NCBI GenBank assembly: GCA_049999765.1 | Contig: JBNGIQ010009079.1 | Location: 26,291 to 64,722, forward strand | Origin: Phaeoceros laevis | Taxonomy: Eukaryota > Anthocerotophyta > Anthocerotopsida > Notothyladales | Direction: 5' to 3' | Length of the DNA: 38,432 nt | In this document: one piece after another, positions 21,654 to 31,684 of the stretch | Position numbering within the stretch: the first letter of the stretch is position 1 | Layout: each line of letters begins with the position of its first letter | Position numbers and translations under genes: made by a program | Notes under the pieces: generated by a model | What the model saw: only the letters and a program-made list of their open reading frames with translations | The model's database searches: none | Told to the model about the DNA's origin: nothing

Positions 21654-23546
21654 AGCCCTTCCTTTTCCGTTGCCGTTGGCTTCAGTAGTTGTCCTCGTCG
21701 GAGCATCTCCGTTTCTTCCTGCCCCTAGCACGACCTGTAACTCCCCATCAGAATCTGCTGAATCGTCTGAATCATCTGAATCGTCCGAATCATCTGAAGA
21801 GGAGTCCTCTTCTAACTCATTGGATTCTACACCCAAGATCATCTCTATCATGGCTTCCGTGTTGGCTCGCCACATCTGGTACGAAGACTCCAAAATTTTG
21901 TGACTACGCTCCCAACCTTCCGCAATAGTGTTCCTCCAGAGTTTATCTCCTCCAAGCTTTTCCTCAAGTGCTACCAACTTGACGTTCGCCTCTGCCAAGC
22001 TCATAGCCTGTTGCTCCATATGGTCATGGACCTTCAGTAAATCCTTGGTTATATCCAACCGTAGCCGCTTGGACGTTGCTTGCTCCTCCGCTACGAGCTC
22101 CTTCTGCTTGGCTACCTCGACCATCAAGTCCTCAACCCGGGCCTTCGCTTTGCTGCACTCCTGTCGTAGCCTCACATACGATGCGTTGTCCTCAGTTATA
22201 CGCTTGTTCAGGCTCAGCAGCTCCTGAGTCATACATTCCTGCTGCTGTTTGCCGGTTTCCACCCGCTTATGTGCCTGTTGCATCTGCTGAAGCTGCTCCA
22301 ACTGCATAGACAAGCTCATCTTCCCTTCCGTCTGCAGCATTATGCCCACACCGTCAAGAAATGTCAGCAATTCAGGTAACAACAGCACCGCCCCGGGCAT
22401 CCGGTGTCGTGTCGTGGTCCCCCTGCTTGTGGTGGCTTCGTCTTGCTGAGCTGGTGGTGAAGTCTGGCTCCGTGCCTTCTTCATTGGCGCATCGTCCTTC
22501 CTCTTAGCCTTCGGCTCCGTTTCGTCTTTCTTGCCCTTGCCCTTGCCTGACACTTCCTCCACTGATGCCCGTTTCCGGGGAATTGGTGACCGTATCACCA
22601 CCCCTGGAGTTGGTTTGGGCCCAAACTGCAGACCCACATTGTCCTCTTCCCTCCACACATCATACGCTTTATATACGAGCATGATTAACGGAGTCAGTGC
22701 ACATGTCATATCCTCCTTCATCTTCCTCATCTGCTTCCTGAAGAACCGATAGAAGGTGGCTCCCCAATCCACCTTCTGATTATACATCAGGACGTATAAC
22801 AACGTTATGGCAAGCTCTTTACTGATGGAGGCAAGTTATACAATGCAACACTCTGCCCAGGGGCTGTCCCTCCTTAATGGAAAACCTGGAAATAGGCCAC
22901 CCATTGCCTTTCGCCGTGCTACACGGCCCGCCAAACCACTCCTCCATATTGTGCTTAGCGACGGGCATGGCATACATGGACACTCCTTCTGATTCCGTCT
23001 CTGCCGCCCCAAGGCACGGCGGAAATGGGTTTCATTCCACCGCGTAGGGTTGTCCCGTACTATTTTGCCGCTTCCCCGACGCCAGACATGCTCAAATTCC
23101 AAGATTAGAGGCTGGCTCCTCACCGTCCAATCTTCCAGTAGGAATGCCAACCCATACTTCTCCGCTACGGGCTTCACCGCCTTCAAGTCCAACTGCGACA
23201 CTGGCAACGACGCTGCTATCAAGTTCCAGGGACCCCCTTCCAGTTCCGTCCTCGTCTTCTTCTTCTTTGTTACCTTCAGGGCAGTCTTTGGAACCTCCAA
23301 AGCTGCCGTCCTATTACTCCCTGGTGCAGCCCGTCCCTTGATGTTTTCCGCCGGACTCGTCATGGCACCGTTAACCAGTTGGTACAGCCTCCAATCCACA
23401 GGATTACTAACAAGAAATTCCTCCCTTAGCCTTGTCCTTGTTGCCTTCTCATACATGTATACACAGCCTCCACTCAGTCCCTGAGAAAAGCCCACCAATG
23501 CACCCTTCCTATAGCAGCCCGTCCCTTGTAATCCAACAGAGATCAC
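21651..23546 (-). pseudogene. unidentified 631-codon frame ending at the LTR, one stop
   Basis: One frame runs 23546 to 21651, interrupted only by TAA at 22838-22836, possibly a former CAA. It is open to about 23590 upstream, so the true start is unknown. The first part has EGGPWNLIAASLPVSQLDL and LEFEHVWRRGSGKIVRDNPT. The middle has LLYVLMYNQKVDWGATFYRF and a Lys-rich basic patch (KGKGKKDETEPKAKRK). Then a long Gln/Leu/Glu coiled coil follows (about residues 420-570), and a poly-Asp/Ser acidic tail (DDSDDSDDSDDS). It ends in TGA overlapping the LTR start. Position suggests an accessory protein of the retroelement, coded between pol and the 3' LTR; alternatively a gag-like protein. I do not recognise the family. 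Confidence 0.6.
21656..21668 (-). other. polypurine tract next to the LTR
   Basis: GGAAAAGGAAGGG on the minus strand ends two bases before the LTR's TGAG. Its position marks the LTR as the 3' LTR of whatever lies to the right. Confidence 0.55.
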
Positions 23547-23599
23547 AGCTTGATCAGCTGTTCTCCACCTGGATAATTTACTTGGCCAGCATTTTTAAA

Positions 23600-25640
23600 C
23601 AAGGATTAAAAAGGACGCAGAAACCTTCCTGCACTGTCCCTCAAGTGGTCCCTCAAGTAGTCTGGGACCCGTGCTGGTGGCCTGATGATGGTGCCACCAC
23701 TTCTGCTGTTCCACCAAATGGTCAGCCCATGGCCCGGCCCGCCATAAAAAATATCACCCGCACAATTCTGACCTTGGGCCGTCCCTTGCCAGCACAAAAA
23801 GAAAAGAAAATTAACCCAAGCATAACACCATTTGTTCGCCCGCTGCTACGATAGCACAGCCAGCAGTCGAGGGACTCGGATCCCGTTCCCTCCTTAAGTT
23901 AGGACACACGAAAAGAAATGCTTGCTTAAAGAGGTAAGACACCATGGGGAAAAGATTCTCCTCATCCGTCCTCTTGCGCGCGCTTCTTCTCTAACTCACA
24001 TGGTCTGAGAGTGTACTCCTGCTGCCATGATTGTCAGCACGACCTGGCCACCAGCATAAACGGATTGCTGACCCACTGTCCCGAGCATAGCCTCAATTAA
24101 AATAATGCATGAACCTTTAGCTAGCCTTGCGCCACGGTGCTAAGCCATAAATGAAAATTAATGAGCTCCCTAGGTTGTGGCCCGTCCTGGTGGCCTAATG
24201 ATAGCACCTTGAGCCCGACTGTCCACAGTGTCCAGCCTAGTGGTCAGAGTATGGCCAGGAATACCGTAATCAACAACATAAAAGGACCGCAAGACTTGCA
24301 CCACCCTTAATTAAAGGAAATACTCCCCATGATCTCCCGGTACGCCGTATCTCATACCCCAGCTGGTACAGTAGCAAGACCCGGTCTGGCTACACCCACA
24401 TGTGTCCCCACGGATTGCTGGACAGCATCATAAGTAAACAATTAAAAATGCGTCAAGTCCTCCATTCACTCACTGCTAATGATGGCAGGCATCATGAAAA
24501 GAAGATGCCTTGCAAGATTGTGTCTTTCTACATCTGTCTCACGGCCTCCCCACCTGGCATGGCCCATGGACGCAAGTCCCTTAATACCATGTGCCTAGGT
24601 CCTCCATTAAAATACTGCACCCATTCTTGGCCATCATCGCGCCATAATTAAGAAATATGCTCCTCATGCCTAATGCTAGCAGCCATTATGAAAACAATGA
24701 TCCCTTTTGTCTTATGCGCCTGTCCAGATGTTGCCCGGTAGCACGGCCTTCCTGCTAGTATAGCCCATGGCTAGAAGATAAAAAAAATGTATAAACCCCT
24801 TTGTGCGCCTACTCCTTTGCAGCCATGGGAAGGTTTAAAGAATGCATCATATGACCTTCTAGCTCACGGCGCCTCCACCGATCTGACCCGCCACTCCTAC
24901 AGACATACAGTTTGGATGCCAGTACGGCCTATGGCCAAGATACAATACAAAGGCACAAGAAACCCTTGAGGGAAGGTTTCGCCCCCCCCCCTCAGCGATC
25001 ACAATATCATACAAAAACACCACCATGGGGTTACGCCCTTACTGCGCCATGGCGCGCTAGGAAGTGCAAGAGCCTGTAGCCATCCTTCCTTAAAAATGCT
25101 CCCCTTATGATTCACTTGGCGTGCCGCGCCAGAAACCCCAGTCACCAGGCAATCATGCCATAGCCAGCACATCAACCAGGATTAAAACAAATGTAAAACC
25201 CTCGCTTCCTTCTTGTGGCCGCACCACAACGCGCCCTGGCCGGTACACCCCCTAGGCTAGCCATGAGGTGCTAATAACATACAAACACCGTCATGTGTCC
25301 TCCTGCAAGGCGCACGGACCTGACCAGGCCTCTCCACAGCCAGTCATGGGTACGGTCTGGCCTTCTGCAGCATACGGCCCTTCTACAGACAAGAACTGCA
25401 AAATTTAAAATACTGGAACCCCGTCTTTGTCCTTAGCAGTAGCCGTGAAGAAGGTAGGTAGAGTCTGTCCACCTCCCTGGTCACCATGTCCTAGCCAAGC
25501 CCTCCACCGCTGTCCGTCCTCACCCACGCTGCACCGCGCCAAGCCACAGCTGCTCCTTGTGCACTTCACGCTCTCCCGCTCGCCATGCTCTCCTCCATAC
25601 CCACGCTTACGTTGTGCTGCTCCCTCCTCACCGTTCCGTT
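23600..25640. other. non-coding region of degenerate short repeats
   Basis: No frame with family features. Words such as TTAA(T)TAAxxAAATxCTCCxCATGA recur (about 24310, 24650 and 25090), as do GCCCATGG and CTGGTGGCCTxATGAT (23670, 24188). This suggests an old, diverged repeat with units of a few hundred bases. Confidence 0.45.
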
Positions 25641-25650
25641 CCCAACAATG

Positions 25651-25724
25651 GAGAGGATAGGGAGGGAGAAGAGAGGGAGAGAAAAGGGAGAGGGGAGAAA
25701 ATAAGATAAAATAAAAAGAAAACC
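25651..25724. repeat. GA/A-rich purine tract
   Basis: About 70 bases of almost pure purine on the plus strand (GGAGAGGATAGGGAGGGAGA onward), grading into A-rich sequence. Confidence 0.9.
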
Positions 25725-26189
25725 CTCTAGAGCTTCATGGATGGGGTTTCGCCACGTGGAATTATATCTACAACCTTTACCATACATAGGATTCCATGTT
25801 CCAAACCCTTGGGCATGAATATGGGCATCTCAAACCCTCATGAATGGGGTTCCACATACACAAAACCCATGCCCCATGTTAATTCAACATCCTATGCTAT
25901 GGCCACATGTGAATTCAACATCCTAACCCATGTCATACAAAACCCCTGTCATGTGTACCATTGTCTCGGCATATGGCCATGAACCCTGGCATGTTTCGTT
26001 GCCATCTCCCCATGCCAAACACATCAAGGGACGAAACCCCCATCCCACATGCCCACGGATTAGTCTTTTACTAACCACCATCATCTAATTAATCAGATAA
26101 TTAATTATCTAATGGTAAGCTAGCCATTATTGCAAAAGCTTTACTATTTATCCAACAAAATAACAAAAAAAACAGCTCCAGTGTTATTA
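25725..26189. other. AT-rich spacer, with a 16-bp palindrome
   Basis: No gene. AATTCAACATCCTA occurs twice (about 25881 and 25912). AGATAATTAATTATCT at 26095-26110 is a perfect palindrome, shortly before the LINE fragment begins. Confidence 0.55.
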
Positions 26190-26732
26190 AAACAACAAGT
26201 GGGTCACCACAAAGACTGGATGGCAAAGTGGGGAATTACTGGTGAGCAGCTTAGCACTCAAGGCATGGATGCTCTGGGAGATGATGCGATTCAGAGAGCC
26301 TTTCTGAACATGATATGGGATGAGCAGGCACTATCCACGGATATGAGATACTACCGCCAGCAAATGCGCATAGGACCAAAATACACCAGAGCCCAGTACC
26401 TGACTGGCGCATTTCCAAGGAGAGAACTAATACATCTGGCACGCATCAGATTGAGGGCACATGAATTGAGGGTTGTTTCTGACAGGGGGCTCCTGCCCAG
26501 GGAGGAAAGAATCTGTTTGAGATGCACGCGGGGAGAGGTGGATGACGAAACCCACCTCCTTTTTTTCTGCTCAGCCATGGAGGACATTCGGAATCGACAT
26601 GCAGAAATTTTGCAACCAGCAAAGTGCTTACAGCAACTCATGGCCAGTACAGACCAAGTGAAACTAGCAAAGTACGTAGCGCAACTTGCAGATAGGTTAC
26701 GAGAACTGAAAAAGCAGGCAGGAACCCGTTAG
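26190..26732 (+). pseudogene. 5'-truncated LINE: C-terminal end of ORF2
   Basis: Matches the C-terminal part of the larger LINE at 34.8-35.1 kb: WMAKWGITGEQLSTQG against WMLKWGVTGEQLSTQG, then ALGDDA, MRYYRQQMRIGP and LIHLARIRLRAHELRVV. Beyond that it keeps a Cys-His motif, CLRCTRGEVDDETHLLFFC, typical of the zinc finger at the end of plant LINE reverse transcriptases, and ends in TAG after a Lys-rich tail. Everything 5' of this is missing. The open frame extends left to 26130, but that part has no similarity and is probably flank. Confidence 0.88.
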
Positions 26733-27045
26733 TTTGAATAGAAAGTTCTTTAACTCTCCAAACGTGTAAGTGGAAAGTTCCTTAATATTTCCAAGCATAA
26801 TAGAACGGCGGGACACATTAGTAGGAATTCTGGGGATGTGCGAGTGCGAACACAGCGTTTTCACGCTAGTAATCACATCAACCAAGGAGCATTCCATCTA
26901 GGCTATACTTTGTAAGCGATTTTTTTAAAACGTAACTAGGAGAACTGCCAGCTAATGAGGGATGGGTCCCCGAGACCTCATTCCTTATTAGTGCACATTA
27001 AGTGGCAGCGCGCCCGATTCCCATGCGGAGTCGTCACGGCGTAAG
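26733..27045 (+). repeat. 3' untranslated end of the truncated LINE
   Basis: Shares with the second LINE copy a CTAATGAG/CTCATTAG foldback (26952-26991, right arm split here). It also shares the word AGTGGCAGCGCGCCCGATTC at 27001-27020, found again at 35257. It is followed by a (CTA)n-like run at 27053-27070, probably the LINE 3' simple-repeat tail. Confidence 0.8.
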
Positions 27046-27070
27046 CACCCTCTTCTACTACTACTACTAC

Positions 27071-28099
27071 ATGTCCACTCTAAAAATCATGGAATACGCA
27101 TTTGTCGCGCTGGAAGGGGTCATAGGCTGGATCAACCTCACAATTTACAAGTGGTACAACGGGACGACAGCAGTGCCACTTCCATCCACTGCACAACAAG
27201 GCAACGCAGTCAACAGACTCAAGAAGGGTGTCACCAAGGCAATGCTCGATGAGATCATTAGGACGGGGAGCGCACCCATGCATGTATGGGACGAAGTGCA
27301 CCGGGAGTACCTGCGCCACAGGGACCAGGAAGTGCAGCCACCCACGGACTTTACCAGGGCGGAATGGCTTCAGGCGCTGGCGAGATCGCAGGTCCCGTTC
27401 AACACCAATGCAATGTCAAATGACATTCATTCCGGATGCTCTACGCCGGACAAGTTTCGTACCTGGATTCGGAGGGTGTTCCCAAGGGCGGCAGCAGGAT
27501 CATGGTATCTCACACATACGAAGACGCTCAACATTATGGATCCCAGCATTACCGTCGGCCAGAAGAACATAGAGGACCTGCTGCACGACAAGGAAGCATT
27601 TATAGTTAGGAGGAATGATGGAAGCATGCCTACAAGGCATTCCATTAACTCCATTAGGGAAATGGACGAAGCATACAAGGCATACCTATCCCCATCCGGC
27701 AGTATCTTTGTCATCCATGAATATGTCTGTTTCAATGATGGGGGAAGACCTTGTTGGGTTACCTTCAGGGACACGGAATGGTGCCGGGATGACTTCAAGG
27801 ATCACTACACAGGAGCAGCCCCTCTGTTCTCCAAACTGGAACCATGGAGGAACAAGGGGAATGAGTGGCCAGTCCCAGGATACCCACTCAATCAGGGCGA
27901 GCTATATGCAGGGCATCCAGCTGGAGAAGCAACAATGGGAGCGCATGCAAGCCAAGGATCTGCGACCACTGCACAGGCATCATCATCGGGTAAGAGGTAT
28001 TACAGTACCTACAGCCAGCACAGTTCCTACCCTACTTATTGGTCTATACATGTGCAGCCCCTCCGGAGGTGTGGCGCTGTCCACCCACAAAAATATTGA
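27071..28099 (+). CDS. unidentified intact open frame, 342 codons
   Basis: The ATG at 27071 directly abuts the LINE's (CTA)n tail; an in-frame ATG follows at 27089. There are no internal stops, in contrast to its surroundings. Features: a short hydrophobic N-terminus (FVALEGVIGWINLTIYKWY), a charged middle (WDEVHREYLRHRDQEVQPPT), Trp-containing segments (FRTWIRRVFPRAAAGSWYL, CWVTFRDTEWCRDDF) and a Gly/Ser/Tyr-rich tail. No known domain is recognised. It could be the first ORF of the large LINE whose ORF1 and ORF2 follow on the same strand, or a remnant of another element. A host gene is less likely in this context. Confidence 0.5.
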   Translation: MSTLKIMEYAFVALEGVIGWINLTIYKWYNGTTAVPLPSTAQQGNAVNRLKKGVTKAMLDEIIRTGSAPMHVWDEVHREYLRHRDQEVQPPTDFTRAEWLQALARSQVPFNTNAMSNDIHSGCSTPDKFRTWIRRVFPRAAAGSWYLTHTKTLNIMDPSITVGQKNIEDLLHDKEAFIVRRNDGSMPTRHSINSIREMDEAYKAYLSPSGSIFVIHEYVCFNDGGRPCWVTFRDTEWCRDDFKDHYTGAAPLFSKLEPWRNKGNEWPVPGYPLNQGELYAGHPAGEATMGAHASQGSATTAQASSSGKRYYSTYSQHSSYPTYWSIHVQPLRRCGAVHPQKY

Positions 28100-28227
28100 G
28101 CTGTTCAGTACTTTACTGTTTTGTTCCCTTTTGTAGTATTAGTAAACAGACTTGTAGGGCAGCATGTTCAAGGGGGAGTGAAGCGTTACCTCAAGCCTTG
28201 TGCCTCTGACCAGCTTGTTGTTTTATG

Positions 28228-28327
28228 TCCACTTTGATTCACTCTGCTCAACATGTCCACCTTGTTCACTCTGCTCAACATGTCCACTTTGCTCACTCTG
28301 CTGAACATGTCCACCCTGATTGATACG
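28228..28327. repeat. 27-bp tandem repeat, 3.5 copies
   Basis: Units TCCACxTTGxTTCACTCTGC(TCAACATG) start at 28228, 28256, 28283 and 28310 (partial). Further degenerate copies of TGCTCAACATGTCCA lie at about 28400 and 28455, and looser ones to about 28840. Confidence 0.92.
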
Positions 28328-30290
28328 ATCATTTCAGCAATCTGTCTAAGCTCATACAGATGCTCTTGAGTTTTTGATTTTATGCTCACCTTGTTTACTC
28401 TGCTCAACATGTCCAACTAGGATCACCTCGGCTGGACGTGTGCACCTGTAGGACCTGCTCAACATTTGCTGTAGGAACAACGATAAGAGATGCAACGCCC
28501 ACCTGCCCGTTCCTGCTTGCGACTGTTTTATATTGCCCAATTTCCTCCAACGCCCACCATGCTCAACTGCTCAACCGCTCATCACTTCTATATATTGTCC
28601 AAACACGTCCAATTATGCATACTCACTGATTGCTGCCCACCCTGGCACTATGTACCTAAAAAATGTTGTGTGACCATGTGTTGAACGATGCAGAACCACT
28701 GGGAATGCTGACAAAGACACCACCCACAGATAAAATCCCAAGATCTCGTAATCAATAATGCGCCTATGCACCTGTACATGCATGAATGCCCCCCCTCTGT
28801 TAACTCCGAGCTATTTACCTTGTTCAACCGGTCCAACCATGCTCCATGTGTTCAACTGGCCAACTGGAAAGACTGCTTGCCAGATGGGTTACACAGATGG
28901 TGTTCTCGAGGTCTTCACATATGGGTTACACACACGTTATTTTATCCGCCCAGCCGGCACAACCTTCAACTGGTTCAACACACACCCGACCAGACAGTCC
29001 CGAACACCCAAAGCACCATTACCGGCTGCATGACAGTCAAAGCTTTATGACGGACAACCTCAGCGATCCCGAACCCCTGCAACACCTCAATAACCAACCA
29101 CCTGTACACCCAGCCAGCCCTAGCCAGCCCTAGCCAGCCAACCGTTTAAAAACATAAACCAAATTATAACATAAACCACTATCCAGAAGCTTCATACCTC
29201 GAACGTCCCAACCAGCAATAACTCAGCCACATCCCGATGCCGCCAGCCGCTTGGCATCGTATCGCCGGCAAATGAAGGGCCACTCTTTTTTAATCTTCTT
29301 GCTGACGCCCACACATCAAGATCATCGCTTTAAGACTATTTAACCAGGTGCATTCATGGCACTGGGAACCAATGGCCCCCCCTAACTTCAAGAAGCGCCT
29401 GGGAATACGCGATGCCGAGTCTTCACCAATGCTCGCCATAGTACTTATCTCACACGATCCCGCAAGGAATGCCCAAGCACCAGCGCATTAGGCATGTGGG
29501 ATCATTCCAATGTTGTCTTCCCGCCAGGAGTTCGGACCAGGTCGGAATTGCGAAGGAGCTTGGAAAGCAACTCCATTCCACTGCTGGGAGATCCCAGCTC
29601 ATAGCCGGAGGTCTCTAAGTGTTCACTGTCAATCAGATCCACCTCGCAATCAGAAGACGAGAGCAGACATTCTACCTCAAAAGATCAGTCTTCCACGACG
29701 CTCACGCCTCAGCCACAAGCCCACTAGGGGATGGATCACAGGAGCGATATCGTCAACTCATAATATGGTGACGACGACGACGAGGAACAAGACGAGCAGT
29801 TTGGCCAGGCACTGACGCGTTGGGGTGACAGTCTCCCCCAAACGCAGCCTGACCCACAACAGCACCTGCTCACACCCACAGGCAATGATGTCAGGTAAAG
29901 CACGCGTCACGCCACTTCCTGAATTCCTATGTGCCTTCCCCGCAGTTGCAATACTCCACCAACCTAACCAATGCTGCTATTATGCATCACCAGTTCAGGA
30001 GACGGACCCGTTCTTGCGTAGCCTGACTTCCAGCACTAGGACTACTCGCACTTAGTCACCCATGATTTTTTGCAAGCACACCACCTCACAGTGGCAAATA
30101 GTGACAACCGTTACGTCATACAAGAGGAGATGCTACTCAAGCTCCAAGACCAAATTTTGCACCTCCAACTCGAGTTACTCAAGGTATGCAGACCACCTAA
30201 GCCCTTGTCCTTACTGGCTGCCAGCAGCAATCCAGCCAACGCATTATCGCCACTCGCTACAGCATTCCTAGGTAGCCCACACATACTTCG
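28328..30290. other. probable 5' region of the large LINE or spacer, no clear gene
   Basis: Several short frames but none with a family signature. A CCAGCCCTAG 10-bp repeat lies at 29115-29139. The stretches 29763-29895 (acidic, Gln-rich) and 30065-30183 (EEMLLKLQDQILHLQLELLK, coiled coil) look coding-like and may be an eroded N-terminal part of the ORF1 that starts at 30291, but I could not connect the frames. Confidence 0.4.
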
Positions 30291-31529
30291 ATGCCTGGGG
30301 ATAACCACCTCTTCTGTCACACATGGGTAGTGGAACAAACAGAGAGTAGCGTCCGTGCTGAGTGGAAGGCTGAGAAGGCAAACCTACAGAACCGCAACGT
30401 GCTGTTAGAAGAGAAGGTGGCGGCTCTGGAAAAGAAGATGGACGAGAAAGTAGCAGCTCTGGAAAAAAGGATCCCCGACCCCAGGGCCATCCAGCAGATC
30501 CGAGAAAATGTCTCCACCTTGGACAATAACATCACATTCCTCAGGAGGGCCATGGAAGAGGCCAAGCTGGAGGAAAGGAAGAAACTACAGTGTGCCAGCC
30601 CTGCAGAACGTGCTGCAATTGTTCAAGGCAGACCAAACATCTCGGTACACCAGGATGGGCGTGATCCTAAGCGGAGATTGTTCCACCAGGAGGGATCACC
30701 AGACAAACTCATGTTGGCAGCATCCCCGACCACGGGAACGTCACAGCCCACCAGGATGATGTCCCCTGCACAAGGGATTAGAATCGGGGAAAAGCATCCC
30801 CTGTAATATACTAGCCCGGCCAAAGAAGCACTTATGGCAACTAGTAGTAGAGGCAAGAAGATTGTTGTGGCTTCCTTGCCCATCATGGGCCCATCAAAAC
30901 GCAAATCTACGCATCAGAAGGAGGGTGGGAGTTCAGCAGGGATGGGGGCAGTGTTTGCCACGGCACAGGATCTAGCCAAGTTGGTTATAGTCACCACGAA
31001 AGGGAACAATGTCCACATGAAGCCTCCGCCCACGCCCGCAGAGATAGCCTTGTTCAGTGATCACCTGCATCGTTTCTTTGATCCAACAGTGTTCATATAT
31101 GCAAGGGAGTAGTTAGACCACTGGCGGGAATGGAACGTACGCATCCAGGGTTTTTGGGAGATGCCAGATGAAGACGTAGACCTGGGAGCCACGGAAAGGA
31201 GGGTGAGGGCTTGGTTCAAGGAATATTACCAGTATGATGTGGACAAAATCTTTGGAGTTTGGCGGTCACCTATCTGCAGAGAGAAGTGGAGGGAGAACAG
31301 GGATGACACGTTAGTCAATGGGTCATACTACAAATCAACCAGAAGTATCATTGTCAAACTCAAAACGGTTGATTATCGGAACGAGTTTATCCAACTGGAC
31401 GCGATAGTACACGCCACTAACAAGAGGCTCCAGATCACAGAGGACCTTCCCTATGATGAGTGGCGGATTAAGCATGGATTTGCTCCCATGGATGCACAGT
31501 CGGGTGGATTGCCACCACCTCGTCCATGA
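30291..31529 (+). pseudogene. LINE ORF1 (RNA-binding protein), two stops
   Basis: One frame throughout, broken by TAA at 30804-30806 and TAG at 31110-31112. The N-terminal third is a strong coiled coil (EEKVAALEKKMDEKVAALEK), then a basic linker. The C-terminal part, from about 31120, reads RIQGFWEMPDEDVDL..RVRAWFKEYY.., followed by SIIVKLKTVDYRNEFIQ. This has the look of an L1-type ORF1 RNA-recognition domain. ORF1 proteins coat LINE RNA and act as chaperones. It is followed after 155 bases by ORF2 on the same strand. Confidence 0.72.
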
Positions 31530-31684
31530 CAATCACAGGCCCAGGGGGGCTAGCACTCCGTCTCCTGGAAAAAGACAAAGCCACCACACCAGCAACATCA
31601 GCGAACAGTCAGGAGGGAGACACCACTTCAGAGACGTCGAAGTGGGATTAGGCATTTGCAATAACTGCAGAACTCGACAACTGT

